64,000 nt of DNA from Lutraria lutraria (GCA_964023205.1 OZ026845.1:1436001-1500000), one strand, 5' to 3'; shown: positions 10,351 to 22,246, counted from the first letter of the stretch. A program made the numbers and translations. The notes: generated by a model from the letters alone, not told the origin.

Positions 10351-10689
10351 GATCATTTTTCTCTTTATTCACGCCTTGACCCCAAAATCACATCATATTG
10401 CACGTAGCTTTGACGGTAACCAACCGAGAAAAACAAAGTAAAAGAACATCACTGATAAATATACACAAGAGCTACATACGCATGTTTATTAAAATAATCA
10501 TCATGTTGGCTCGACGTTACTTGGGACTCGTGCTGGAATCATTCCTAATCAGCCCTGCGATATTGAAATTAATTGTACGATACGGAGTCACGTTATATTT
10601 GAAACTATTAAATAAATGTACTTTGCTATAGCTAGCTAGAGTTGAGTTGCTATATCCATTGACTCTCTTTATCGAGAGGCTTCGTGAAT

Positions 10690-11000
10690 TAAGTTTGAAT
10701 TCTGCAGACCTGACTAGCTAAGCTTGAACACTCCTTCTCCCCTGTCTACCGTGCGAGTTTGAATTCTGCAGACCTGACTAGCTTGAACACTCCTTCTTCC
10801 CCTGTCTACCGTGCGAGTTTGAATTCTGCAGACCTGACTAGCTTGAACACTCCTTCTTCCCCTGTCTACCGTGCGAGTTTGAATTCTGCAGACCTGACTA
10901 GCTTGAACACCCCTTCTCCCCTGTCTACCGTGCGAGTTTGAATTCTGCAGACCTGACTAGCTTGAACACTCCTTCTTCCCCTGTCTACCGTGCGAGTTTG
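10690..11000. repeat. 60-bp tandem repeat, about five copies
   Basis: The unit begins GAGTTTGAATTCTGCAGACC and ends CCCCTGTCTACCGTGC. Copies are nearly identical, apart from one extra AGCT in the first and some 1-bp gaps. The last unit runs directly into the LINE C-terminal segment, and one frame of the unit (C-RPD-x-LEHSFFP) resembles the SFFP motif of LINE reverse transcriptases. The array probably arose by expanding that part of the LINE. Confidence 0.85.
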
Positions 11001-11212
11001 AAACACACTACCAGAGCATCCAGCTTAGAAGCCTTCAAGGGGCGTCTAAAGAGTAACTATATATAACACCAAAATGACATGTACTGTATATAGTTTTAAT
11101 TTTGCACACATTTTTGCGCGAGCCTCAACACGACCTTGTACAGTCCATCATGCACGACACTGACCAAACGCTGAGAGCCCATTGTTATCATTGAAGAAGA
11201 AAAAGAAGAATT
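11000..11212 (+). mobile_element. LINE 3' end (C-terminal relic and tail)
   Basis: The frame ASSLEAFKGRLKSNYI then stop (about 11017-11064) is a typical end of a jockey/CR1-type reverse transcriptase ORF. It is followed by an untranslated tail ending in a GAAGAAGAAAAAGAAGAA simple repeat, as expected for a target-primed insertion. The 60-bp array lies immediately upstream. Confidence 0.65.
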
Positions 11213-12940
11213 ATTCTTTACCCAGTCTGCTCTGAATATATTCCTTAACATAATGTCACCAATTTTCAGTTGCTATGGTAACGCATGACAAGTGTTCTTT
11301 TCTAAACATGCATGTTGATTTAAAAATGTTAGAAGTTCTCGATATTCACGGTGAGCTTATCGAAAAAAAACGAAAAACCCTGGCTTGCCACAGCATTGCT
11401 CTTTTCAACAATCGAAGCATTCGACGTCGTAAATCTGAGAATAGAGAAAATGCCATTCTGTCTTATATTAGGACTTCATAAACACCCACAGTTACAAAAG
11501 ACGATTCCATCGAATTTTCATGGCGCTAGTCCATTAAGCTGTCAGGATTCTGGCTAATTAAAATTCTACGCTTAGTTCGAATTTCAAGCAAAACACTGAG
11601 AATATACAGATGACGAAAACACTACACAGGGCCACAGAAAGTATAAAGACATTAAGATTTATCTAAATATCATGTAGCAGTCCATTGTCGTGATAGCTTT
11701 CGTAAAGTGCAATGCAATAGATTTGAATCAACATATAGTCTAATGTAACGTAGCGTATTAAAGTAAAATGAAAAAAAGTACTGTTAATTTTCCGCGACCA
11801 ATATTGTAGAATAACTGTATTATCAAGACTAATATAATTAAAGATCGAACTTTCCCCCAAAAAAATTCGTACTTATGAACGTACTACAGTATATTACTTT
11901 CGTAATTCGTACTGCTTTTTCACTACATCCTCTCTCTACTCGGGCATTTCCGTAATTGAGAAAAACGCCTCGTACATGTAATAGTGGTGTATGAGTGTGT
12001 AATTATACTCAGCTTGCCAACCTCACTCACAAGTATAAACAACGACAATGTATTCTGTACATCAATCTATCTTATATATAATGTCTAATGTAGACCCTAA
12101 AATATAAAACATGCATTATAGACAATAATAAAACAACAAGTACTAAATACAATACATAGCACAAAACATCACAACACAAACAATGATTCCAGTGGCCAAT
12201 ATCATTACCTTCAAAGCATTACATACATAAACTTTACATATGCACAATTAAGTTACTTACAAGAACAAATACAATCACATAGTACAAAATACATGAACCA
12301 CATAATACATCACATATATATACAAACTCACCGTTTGTGGAACGGGATCCACTCAAACAACTCACTCTACTTGAACATCTCTCAACTGTGACAATAATAT
12401 ACTACTCTGAAATTAGTGATTAACAATGTGTGCAAGATATTACAGTATGGACAGAATGAAAGACGAGTAAATGGTTACAAACAAGGGGAAGTCAGCATAC
12501 TGCCATTTATTACAACAAAGCAATAAATCTTATTACAATAATCAATTAATTGAATTTATTGCTAGAAGAACTATACTTATGATAACTCATCATACTTAAA
12601 TTAGTTAGAGAAACAATTAAAGTTACAAATACTCTACAACTCATAAAACATCTGATCTCAGTCTGGCGCATACAAAACCAGTCCTGGCAATTCAACTTCT
12701 GATGTGCAACTGATCCTTACACATAACTTAGGGGATTAACAAAATCAATTAAAATCTATTCAGTCATGCTAGACTGACCACTGAACAATCAAGGGAAACA
12801 ACTTACCACTGACCATAATATACTTAAAGGGAGACAATTGATCACACAAACACACATAAAATAACACAATAAAACTCAAACTCAAGAGATACCAAATTCT
12901 GACCCCGTCACATACATAATTAAGTGTATGGTTACAAATA
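11213..12940. other. No gene seen; fragment shared with 57.66 kb
   Basis: AT-rich with many CA-rich stretches on the plus strand between 12000 and 12900. GGGCATTTCCGTAATTGAG at 11942 followed by AAAAACGCCTCGTAC matches GGCCATTTCCGTAACTGAG at 57653. No exon structure was found. Confidence 0.45.
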
Positions 12941-12954
12941 TGGGTTATGCGGTT

Positions 12955-13722
12955 TCCGGTAACACTTGGTAGAAGGTACTGACATTTTCAACCATTCTTA
13001 TAAATGTCAATTATGTAATAAATTAGAAGACGAATTTCATTTTGTTCTAGAATGTCCATTATATTTGACCTGCGGAAATTTTTTATTAAACAATACTTTT
13101 GGAAAAAAACAAGTGTCCCAAAATTTATTGAATTGATCTCTTCATCGAATGAATATACTGTTAAAACTTTATCTACATATACGTACTAGAAAGTTTTGAA
13201 AGAAGAGATAGCTTATACTACTTTAACTAGCTTTTCTCCACTCACTTATCATTATGTGTACGTCTTTGGTAACAATGTATACCTACAGCTTTTCTCTTAT
13301 TTTCAATCCTTTTTTATTTTTCTACTAACTTATTTTTCTGCTTTTGTTTCATCCATCAAACAATAAGTACATGACTGTTTATTCTATGAAACGTTCATTG
13401 CATTAATTTACTGATTGAAAATAACATGACCACCCGGAACACATTAAGCAATATATTTTATACATGTCGTACTGTGTACTCATGTATTTCTATTATACAT
13501 TTATATTTTATTCTTGTACGAACGTTTATATGTTATAAATGTATATACATATTGGTAAAATTTATATGCATTATAAATAGTATGTTAAATTAAATGTTAA
13601 ATCAAAGTAATTTATGTATCGTGTGCTATGTATTAACACGTATATATGAAATGTATGTCAAGTTATTATATGATGTAGATTCCTAGGCCAAAGGCCTATT
13701 ATCTTGAAATAAACTATATATA
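12955..13722 (+). mobile_element. LINE 3' fragment with zinc-knuckle-like C-terminus
   Basis: The frame reads CQLCNKLEDEFHFVLECPLY, the CxxC...H....C motif of many LINE reverse transcriptase C-termini. After a one-base frameshift it continues KFIELISSSNEYTVKTLSTY then stop, which fits the usual (K/R)FI.L.SS.N....L..YL ending. The 3' tail ends GGCCAAAGGCCTATTATCTT followed by GAAATAAACTATATATA. It is 5'-truncated and broken, so not active. Confidence 0.8.
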
Positions 13723-13733
13723 CTGACTTTCAA

Positions 13734-13937
13734 ACGTGTTTATCGTTCGCGATTGATAAAATGGGCATCAAGTTCCCATTGAAAGAGAAACTAGTTGTTT
13801 CCACCGTTGGATTCCCTATGTCAGATATGACGGAAAATAGCCCATGAACAACAACAACAACAACAACAACAAAATGGCGGCCTGTCTATATTGTCCGAGG
13901 CACTTTTCTTTAAATAAACGCCGAGGAGTTCCGATTG
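13734..13937 (+). repeat. Coding-like repeat family X, copy 1
   Basis: It starts directly after the LINE tail. One frame reads DFQTCLSFAIDKMGIKFP, LKEKLVVSTVGFPMSDMTEN, SP, then stop, followed by an (ACA)n tract and a second frame MAACLYCPRHFSLNKRRGVP. Copies at 49902-50125 (minus) and 57752-57975 (plus) keep the same peptide blocks. A last piece, AAACGCCGAGGAGTTCCGAT, recurs alone at 42.4 and 47.5 kb. The function and origin are unknown. Confidence 0.6.
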
Positions 13938-14246
13938 CGCTCAAATATGAACACGGGTGACTTCGAAACATACCAGAATAGCCCGAGCGAGTACATGTGT
14001 ATTTTTTTCAAACGTCTGTACTAGATATTTGATTCAATTTAAGTTACGTTATATGTCGAACCTCTTAAAGTGCATTTTGTACATTTACAGTTTGTTATTC
14101 AAATACTTGTGGTTCATACAATGCACACTTGACGAATGTGGTTATTTACTGATAGGATCATTGAAGTATGTATGACATTCAATGTATACAAATCTCAAGT
14201 TTTTATCTTTTCAACACTCTAGAGGGCTAGTCAAATACAAAATGTA

Positions 14247-14426
14247 CAGTACAACCTCTCCAGAGTGGCCTCCCTTTAGCAATACCATTCCTGCAACAAT
14301 AGCATGCTTTTTTCCCACTGCATGATTTAACTATTAACTTAACCTCTCTAAAGCAACAACCTCTCAACAACAACATGATTTTGCTACTCCCAAATTAAAG
14401 GGTGTTGCTTTGGAGAGGTTGCACTA
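14247..14426 (+). mobile_element. Pogo/Tigger-like MITE, copy B
   Basis: It begins TA|CAGTACAACCTCTCCAGAG and ends GAGAGGTTGCACTA, the final G of CACTG being mutated. It carries the TTTAACTATTAACTTAACC interior in plus orientation. Confidence 0.8.
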
Positions 14427-15400
14427 TGCGCACTATGTATGTATATCGGATTTTTTGGAAAGACACAGTCATATAAATGAACGCGTACTAACTGAATACT
14501 CGAATAAGGAAGATTTGTGACTATCGTAATATATTGAAGCCCTCGAACTACATCCGTGATATCTACGTTCAGAGCCCAAAACGGCACGAAGTGTCAGGTA
14601 AACAATTGTAAACCCGAGCACTAAAATGAATTCACGGAAATATACTGTCGTGAAACTGATTATGTTTGACTGAATATGACAAGGCCGTGACGTTAAAGCA
14701 CTTTCTTGATTGTGTTCTTATTTTAAATGCTTAAAAGTACACGACTGTAACAATCCAAACTGAATCTCTTACAGTGTATGGTTAAATACAAGTCCACGGT
14801 AAAGCGTAAAATAAAATAAAAAAATCCAGGTTTTAAGTAACCGAATGCTTTTCCCGACCGATCCTTAAGCCTTTCCCTGTCGACTTTTTCATTTTCAGAT
14901 TAAGTATATCTCAGAACATAGATAAATATATTTGAAAAACATCATGACAAGCTAACGACCCTACATTTTTCAGGGGGGGGGGGGGGGGAGGGAGGTCGAA
15001 ACATATCTTTTTGGCCTAACAAAAAACACAATGTACTTAAAGAATTTTAACCGAACATGTATACATAATATAATATACAAATGTACTATAACTGACATAT
15101 TTTTTTACCAGGACTGTACTCTTCAAAAAACATCTGGTAATCAAATCAAATAACTCCCGAACCCTAATCGTGCTTTCATAGGGAATCGCAATTATTTTTA
15201 AATTAAATAAAATGATAATTAAATGAAATACAAACTACATGTAAATACTAGTAGTGTGTTCACTAAAATATAAATATATAAACATTACTGTCCATGGTCG
15301 TGAGTGATTTCTTAATTCTATAAAACAGGACACTGGTTACATCGAATTTTATCATACCTCACGTGATCTATTAACTATATATTCTTATGTGACCTCAGAG
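14427..15400. other. No gene seen; poly-G tract
   Basis: AT-rich intergenic sequence. A run of 17 G lies at about 14973-14989, followed by AGGGAGG. Confidence 0.45.
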
Positions 15401-15491
15401 GGTGACAATCCATAATGTAAACATAACATTACACGCACATTACGTGCTCAGGCGATATTACCGGGTGCCAGATTTTAGTCAATCTGTTCCG

Positions 15492-15566
15492 AATCGTTTA
15501 TTTCCCTTGTCTAGGTGCTTAAGGCGTTTATTTCCCTTGTCTAGGCGCTTTAGGCGCTTATTGAAA
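15492..15566. repeat. Short tandem duplication
   Basis: GTTTATTTCCCTTGTCTAGG occurs twice at 15496 and 15528, followed in each copy by a related GCTT(A/T)AGGCG segment. Confidence 0.7.
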
Positions 15567-15740
15567 TCTACTCGTATAGTTAATTCGACACCCGCTTTAG
15601 CAGAAGACAGTAACTGTATATATGGCGTCAGAAAGACGCTTTGTTTCAATTTCTGAGGAATCTTTAGATACCGGTAAGGACCCAACCAGTACGAAAAGAA
15701 CCGTATAATTTGATTCTGTATGATGAAATTAATAGGATAC

Positions 15741-15827
15741 CACATCCCACAGAGGGTGATAGAACGCCTCGGTCGACATTACATATCTCAGGTGAATATT
15801 ACGTTCTATCACCCTCTGTGGAATGTG
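15741..15827. repeat. Inverted repeat (stem-loop)
   Basis: CACAGAGGGTGATAGAACG (15748-15766) faces CGTTCTATCACCCTCTGTG (15802-15820), extended on both sides by CACATCC and GGAATGTG. The loop is about 35 nt. A shorter AGAGGGTGACAATCC match lies at 15399. Confidence 0.75.
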
Positions 15828-16082
15828 ATATTTGTATACTGGTGTATATAATTATATCTGAAAAAAATCCTCGTTTGATAAGTTTTTCTAAAGCTTCGGG
15901 TGTTAAAAAATTTAAGATCGGGCTCAAATCTGATATTTCAAAATTTCCAAATCAATTGCGATCAGACAATAAGGATATTATTGATACATAAGTCTGACAG
16001 TATAATTGATCTGAAAATGTATTTAAATATTAGTCAGCTCTATCTTTTCAGCCATAATATTTTGATAAATGGAATGGAAATT

Positions 16083-16130
16083 TGAGCTCGGAGACTGTTC
16101 TCAAGTTTATAACCTCGGGGCCATGTGAGC
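16083..16130. repeat. Inverted partner of the 20.25-kb satellite flank
   Basis: GAGCTCGGAGACTGTTCTCAAG then TTTATAACCTCGGGGCC is the reverse complement, with changes, of the sequence joining the 19.9-20.26 kb satellite to its right flank. Confidence 0.55.
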
Positions 16131-17290
16131 AGACCTTTGTGTCAAATGAGTTAATTTTCTATTCTTTATATGTTAATTTAAAATAAGAATGGAGCTGCGG
16201 CTTCTTTACATTTTATGCCCGGATTAAACCATTGAAATCCAGGTAAAATATCGCGACAGTAATGAGAAAACGCAACAATCTTTAGACAATGAACCATAAA
16301 ATATTTTTTAATTTGTAAAATATGTTTCGATTATTACTCATTCGATTGCTAGGCGAACAGAAAGCTCACAGAATCTGGTTTTGACAACCTGACAAGCAAT
16401 CAGCATAGCTGATTAAATGAATATATATTTATCACCCTTAAAGGAAATGAAATATCATTCCTTATGCAGACTGCGCAGCTTAAACCCGGCAATGAAATTT
16501 CCCAATTGGCGTTTCTGCATTGAACGTAATTTCTGTAGTTTGACTTTAGGGTCGTTTAAAAGTCACACTTCCATTCATTCTCCCAATTTCGAGATAGCTA
16601 ATTATGACAGAGAATCTCTTGAACAAAGACTGTGCGTCGATTTCATTTTTACCATAGTGTAAAAAACTTGAAATCACGTTAAGTACCTGCCTTTTTGTTG
16701 CTGCAATATGGTGAATGTACTTTTTTTTATTGAACATCAGTGCGTGAGCATGAGAAAAGACGAGAATTATCCATGCTTGTGTATATTCGCGAGTCTGTGT
16801 TAATGCTCTGAATGTTATTTATGTAAATAGGTAAATGCACATCGTACATATATAGATCTAAGTAGATAATTTATTTCGAGTGATTGTGGTACTTACCGAC
16901 TACCGTTGTTAAATTTAAAACTACACGATGTTTAAGGGTGTTAGTTAATGTCGCGTTGCCTGTTTGAATAATAAGTAAACATTGGTTTATTGTCAATGCA
17001 TTCAATTTTCGTCTTGTACGTTATTGGTGATGGTGTGTGTATGCGGCGCGTGTCACTTGGCTTGTTCGCTGACGGGCATTCTTAGTCAACTTCGCGCTTA
17101 ACTGGACATTTCCTTGAACCATCTGTTAATGGAATCACTTAACAAATTCTTCTGCTATTCAGTCACAGCTGGAGTGAATATAGTTGGGATGTATACTGCC
17201 GATCATTCGTCAGTTTGGCTTATTGGAATTCGCGAAACGTTCCATCATTAAACAGTTAGTTTACTAGTAATAGCTATTAGAGATCTAGCA
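16131..17290. other. No gene seen
   Basis: Sequence upstream of the candidate secreted-protein gene. It may include that gene's promoter or 5'-UTR intron, but no TATA box or initiator can be singled out. Confidence 0.4.
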
Positions 17291-17298
17291 TGTTCTTA

Positions 17299-17601
17299 GA
17301 TAATTTTTTTTTAAAACAAATGGATTGTTTATTTCGGAAAAGAAATTCGTAAAAAAAACGTATTTTCAATATTATATAGTAGTTAGTAATTAGCTTTTTT
17401 CTAAGTTTTTTTTAGTAAGTAAAACGTGTTCGTCGGTAAATTTTTTAAAACAAATCGGATCGTGGTTTTTTTTTGGAAAAGAAATTCTTAATATATATAT
17501 TTTCCCTGCCGGATATTTTGAAGTACAGTTTGTACATTGTTATTTGTTATAAACATTTTGTCTAGGTATTTTTTTATTAGTAAGTAAAACTTTGTATCTG
17601 A
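17299..17601. repeat. Diverged tandem duplication, about 150 bp unit
   Basis: Two copies share, in order, TTTTTTAAAACAAAT.GGAT, GGAAAAGAAATTC, an ATTTTC segment and TTAGTAAGTAAAAC. It lies about 700 bp upstream of the signal-peptide exon. Confidence 0.6.
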
Positions 17602-18290
17602 TAAGAAAAATGATTTTGAAAGTGAGTGAAAAACTGAATCAATCATAAATAATGATCTCTGGTAGAAATTTAACTAAAATAAATCTCTAATACAATTCTA
17701 AGTAAAATGTCACAAGCCATTTATTTTAACAGAGATTCAATAATTGTGTGTACACTATTAGTCTACGATCGTCCCTAGAATGATATCGACGGATAAATCG
17801 AGGTACATAGTACATTTTCCTAGCATTATTTCTTATTTCAGCGTCAGAAAACGTGCTATACGGAATTTTAACTTGTACTGTGATATGTAGAGGATTTTAA
17901 AAAAGTTTTTGACATTTTTACAAGGACGTAAAACCGCATAAAATATCTAATTTATTACTTTTATTACTGTATGTAGACAAACAACCTTAAGAAGGGTTTC
18001 TGAGAGGCCCCATTTGCGAAATTTGAAAAAAAACCTGAAGTGAGCAGAGACGCATTGGATTACGCCACGAGTTTTAGCGAGTGTGTCCCCGTGTAATTGA
18101 TGAGGTCGTGAGAAATAGGAAACCAATTAGACAATTACTAATCCTGAGAAGAAATTTCTATTAAATTGATAGAAAACTATTATTCTTCTATTTGGAATAT
18201 TCACTGAACATCAAAAGAAAAGTGGATACAATAAGGATTATCGAATTAATGTGCTAGTGTTTAAGAAAACTTAAAAACACGTTTATTAAA

Positions 18291-18330
18291 ATGACGTCGT
18301 GGAAACTGATTACCGGATGTGTTATTCTTG
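18291..18330 (+). CDS. Signal-peptide first exon of an unrecognised secreted protein
   Basis: ATG opens a short frame, MTSWKLITGCVIL plus one base, ended by a consensus donor G|GTAAGTAC (phase 1). The residues look like a signal peptide. The next suitable acceptor, CTTTTCTAG at 18686, is also phase 1 and gives the cysteine-rich exon below, which supports the pairing. The 5'-UTR presumably extends upstream into 18.1-18.29 kb. I do not recognise the protein. Confidence 0.5.
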
Positions 18331-18686
18331 GTAAGTACTTTTATTTTTAATGTTGTTGTTTTTGCTGTAATGTTGTTTGTAAAAAAACTTGTCGTGGTTC
18401 TGAGTCACGTTGTGACATATTGTCGGTGATGGTCGCGACTTGTAGTCTACAAGCTACCCACATGATAAAAATAGTTTGTTTTAAAACTTTCTTCATCATA
18501 TTTCATTATAATAATAGAATTCTTAAGTATTTCTTTTCTCATGTGCTGGGCCTCTGACAGTAGCAATTCAATTCCGAAACCAAACGTTTATTTAGGGGTA
18601 AATATGCGGGTCACCGGGTAGCCTTACTTACTAGGTTTTTCGGTTGGTCAATTTCTTAAACTTTGTATTCGAACAGGCTTTTCTAG

Positions 18687-18751
18687 ATGGTGCCAAATCA
18701 GAAAAATGTCTCGCATGTGCTAACAGTCTAACTTGTTGGGCTATGTATAAG
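18687..18751 (+). CDS. Second exon candidate, cysteine-rich
   Basis: Spliced to the 18291 exon it gives L-DGAKSEKCLACANSLTC-WAMYK. Three cysteines just after a signal peptide suggest a small disulfide-rich extracellular domain. The acceptor TTTTCTAG is good; the donor AAG|GTACCA (phase 0) is weak, and AT|GTATAAG five to six bases earlier is an alternative (phase 2). Resembling the first strand of a Ly6-type or similar Cys domain is only a guess; too little sequence is present. Confidence 0.42.
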
Positions 18752-19640
18752 GTACCATTTTTTTCAAAGCATTTTTTTCTGTGTTTTTCTTTTAAACAGT
18801 AGAAAAAGAAGAAGTAACGAATGGCTTACTGATTGTGATATGCATTGTCTTTATTTTCATATGTACTTGCTATTAAACTAATCAATTACGTAGCAGTATT
18901 TATGCGCGTGATAGTTTTGGTAATATTTCATTTTATTAGAGAATGAAATAATTATTATATCAGTGATTTCGTTAATCTTTTGCGCTTAAATATTGACGTC
19001 ATTGTACAGTAATAAATCTGAATAATTTCCCGACACACATTGTAGAATGGTTATCTTGATTAAACAAGAAATAAATCAATCAACGGCCTAATTTTAACAA
19101 TGGTTCATAATTAACTATTTTATCACCAAAAGTGGTAAACTATCACAACTGATAAGCCATTTAACAAAATAACCAGACAAAGTTTTTCTGCCGCGATATT
19201 TTTCACAGGAAATTATTTAAAAAAAAAAGTTATTTGTTTAAAAAAAATGGTTTGTTTCCGGTTACATGCCGATTAAAATAGTCACGATTTTTTTTCTATA
19301 CATATATACTTTTATTACCTCCAGTGTTAGAGAGCTTAATAAGTTCAAAACTACTCTCCAGTTTAGAAGTTTCTATGATAAGTGTGTCTTGTTAATGTAA
19401 TGTCTCGTTCGCGCCCTCACTGCATCTTCCGTGTATAATATTGATGTTACATATTATGCATGGAATGTTAACATCAATTTATAACGTAAATGTTATGAAT
19501 ACGTAAATAAGCCTAAATATCACACATGCTACGTGCGTTGATTCATGCCTTTTAAAAAACATATTTCAAATTAGTTTCACGATGTGCTTGTTATATTAAG
19601 CTTTCACTTTTCCATCGGGACAGTCATTAAAGTTCACTTG
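18752..19640. other. Intron or intergenic sequence
   Basis: No further exon in phase was found. The sequence is AT-rich without clear repeats. Confidence 0.4.
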
Positions 19641-19642
19641 TA

Positions 19643-19818
19643 CAGTACAACCTCTCCAGAGCGGCCCTCTCTTGAGCAACAACCTCTCTTCAACAACAGT
19701 ATGATTTTTCCCACTGCACAATTTAACTCTTAATTTGACCACTCTAGAACAACAACCTCTCAACAACAACACATGTTTGCTTCTCCCGAAAGGGTGTTAC
19801 TTTGTAGAGGTTGCACTG
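19643..19818 (+). mobile_element. Pogo/Tigger-like MITE, copy C
   Basis: TA-flanked, from CAGTACAACCTCTCCAGAGC to GTAGAGGTTGCACTG. It is one of the best-preserved copies. Confidence 0.85.
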
Positions 19819-19889
19819 TATATATAAAGTGTAAGGAAAATTTTTTAAATGTGATTACTTACACGGCAATCTCTGTATAATACAAGAGA

Positions 19890-20260
19890 GCCCTGTTATA
19901 ATGATATATCCTGGCCCCGGTGTTATAATGATATATCCTGGCCCCGGTGTTATAATGATGTCCTGGCCCCGGTGTTATAATGATATCCTGGCCCCGGTGT
20001 TATAATGATATATCCTGGCCCCGGTGTTATAATGATATCCTGGCCCCGGTGTTATAATGATATCCTGGCCCCGGTGTTATAATGATATATCCTGGCCCCG
20101 GTGTTATAATGATATCCTGGCCCCGGTGTTATAATGATATAAATCCTGGCCCCGGTGTTATAATGATATATATCCTGGCCCCGGTGCCCGGTGTTATAAT
20201 GATATATATCCTGGCCCCGGTGTTATAATGATATATATCCTGGCCCCGGTGTTATAAAAC
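19890..20260. repeat. Satellite of 24-31 bp units, about 13 copies
   Basis: The unit is GATATCCTGGCCCCGGTGTTATAAT, with variable (AT)n length between GAT and CCTGG. The array is flanked by sequence resembling a MITE: on the right, GGTTATAGTGAATACC leads to an AAATTTCACTGTA end at about 20413. The GC-rich CCTGGCCCCGG core contrasts with its surroundings. Confidence 0.9.
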
Positions 20261-20563
20261 TCGAGAGAAGTCTCCGAGCTCAAATCTCAATTTATAAATT
20301 AATTTATGGCGAAACTTTTATACCACTAATTATATTGTATAGCTAAACCTGGTTATAGTGAATACCTGCTGACCGGAACAGTTACCCAGCTCTATCAAAA
20401 TTTCACTGTAATCCACAACAAAGAATTCAGAAACTTGTTCAGGAAACATCATACTTCTCTGTAAGCAATTTCTCATTATATCCCGAGTTCATTTCAATCG
20501 TGTTTTACTGTATACATACAATCCTGTACATATATTATATTTTCAATCAAACTATGTGTATCT

Positions 20564-20640
20564 GTTGTTTAATGGCCTATTTGACAGCTAGGGTTATTTC
20601 AGAGCCGCCCCATGGGGAGATAAGATACAGGAGAAGTGAG
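20564..20640 (-). repeat. SINE 3' module (GTTGTTTAA family), partial
   Basis: GTTGTTTAATGGCCTATTTG then ACAGCTAGGGTTATTTCAGA matches the GTTGTTTAACG...GGTCATTTCAG.GCCGCC block of copies at 32751, 46989, 56246 and 63048. Read on the minus strand it is the 3' end of a mollusc-type SINE. Confidence 0.6.
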
Positions 20641-20644
20641 CATT

Positions 20645-22060
20645 TCAAGTAAACTATAGTCAGGGTATTAAACTATCATATTTACTAAATTAATAAAAAA
20701 AGAACTGAAATGAAGTGTAAAGATTTGTTTTGTAGTAAGATATACATTGTATATAACTTTGAACAACAGTTCCTCATAATTAGAATTACGTTAAATTTAA
20801 TTTCTGATTACAGATGTAGACATATTGTATGTGTGAAATATCCACTAGTTGCATAATAATGTATGCGTCAAATTACATATTTTGTATCACCAACAGACAT
20901 ATGAGTAACGATTTACATGTGAATGAGTTTCGTCCGAAACATTCCCATATAATTATTCCTATATGTATTATAAACACGATATCGACAGAGGGGTATCGAA
21001 TGACCCAGAAAATATGACGTGGTTCCTCTAAATTGTGAATGTAACAAATCAGTCAATGACAAAATATCATTCATTAAAATGCAACATAATATTACTATTA
21101 TTATTATTAGTAACCTGTCTTACCTTGTTTCCCCGCAGATTTTTATTAGACCTGAGGACCTGTACATGCACATGCACATGTTTCACTATGTTACCTTTCC
21201 GTAGAGCCAAAGAAATCCTCGACCAACCCACATACTCTATTTTAAATAAACATGTCACAAAAAATCTTCAGGCCTACTCATTTAAAATCAATATCATTAA
21301 AAACTTCATTTTAAAAAATACGGTCAATATTTTATGTAATAAGTTGTTGAAGGTCCAGATATGATTCGGTCAATAAATTAGCCCCTATACTTTATTACCA
21401 TGTGATCACATTATGTGTTTTATCTTAAGACACATTTAAGTTAATTAAAATACATGACACTAGTATTAGATTAAGTATTGTCTTTTCTACTGTTCAATAA
21501 TGCGATCTAATTTTAATCTAAAACTGGTAATATATTTACAATTTTGACACCATGCATGTATCACTATTTCTTTGCAAGTACTATCTAGATTTTAAAAAAT
21601 TTGATTTTGTTGCTCGATTTGTGAATATGGTTGTTGTTTACAACATTGAAAAACAAATCATAGAGGTACTATAGTTGTGTATTACAATAGATCTCAACAA
21701 TTACAGCAAATATGTTTTGTCTAGCTGGTTACAATTTTATGAGGAAACATTGGTTCACGTATATTCAAAGTTATAAGAATTGTCTGCGAGCGAAAATGTT
21801 CAGATTACAAATGCCATTTTAAAAAAATACAAGTAAAGTAAGCCACGTAAGAAACACAACAGAGATAGGACATGCTACTCAACAGAGTATGGATTTTATT
21901 TAAGACTTTACAACAAAAATATAACCGAATTTCGGTATCTGGATGACAGAGATAATTCGTTCTTCAGAAATCTGTTCATTCCTGTCGTTTCTTTCCGAAA
22001 ATTCTATCCTTTTTTGCATTTCGCCGTTAAAGAATATCTTGAAATATTCAGGAATGCAAA
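20645..22060. other. No confident gene
   Basis: A strong-looking acceptor (CTTGTTTCCCCGCAG) precedes 21139 and is followed by an open frame rich in CATG repeats, but no in-phase donor or family match was found. Confidence 0.4.
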
Positions 22061-22068
22061 TAAAACTT

Positions 22069-22246
22069 ACTCGACCGTATGACAGAAAGGAAAGTCCACA
22101 ACACTAATGGAATAGTTACGATCTTCGGTGCTCAAGAAAATAGAAAAATACTCAACGTCAGTATAACTTTTACAACTTCTTAATGGAGAGTCAATGTAAG
22201 GAAATGTATGGAACACTAAACATGCCATTAACGCGAGTTCCATCAT
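22069..22246 (-). CDS. Candidate small secreted peptide or first exon
   Basis: A minus-strand frame of 58 codons begins ATGATGGAACTCGCG. It encodes a hydrophobic start (MMELALMACLVFHTFPYI), then DSPLRSCKSYTDVEYFSI and FLSTEDRNYSISVVDFPF-CHTVE. It meets either a stop (GAG TAA at 22072-22067) or a consensus donor GTC GA|GTAAGT at the same place. Two CCAAT boxes (ACCATTGGCCAATCAAAC and AATAACCAATCAAA on the minus strand) lie 100-150 bp upstream. If unspliced, the mature peptide would have two cysteines about 30 residues apart. No family is recognised, and an ORF of this length can arise by chance. Confidence 0.35.

Noticed and set aside
10759..10941. ORF with perfect 20-residue repeats (NSADLTSLNTPSSPVYRASL)
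   Set aside because: It is the 60-bp tandem array read in one frame; the unit length makes any frame repeat. There is no start context or flanking coding sequence.
21139..21364. Exon candidate after a strong CTTGTTTCCCCGCAG acceptor
   Set aside because: All frames are dominated by a CATGCA repeat, and no donor or family match supports it.
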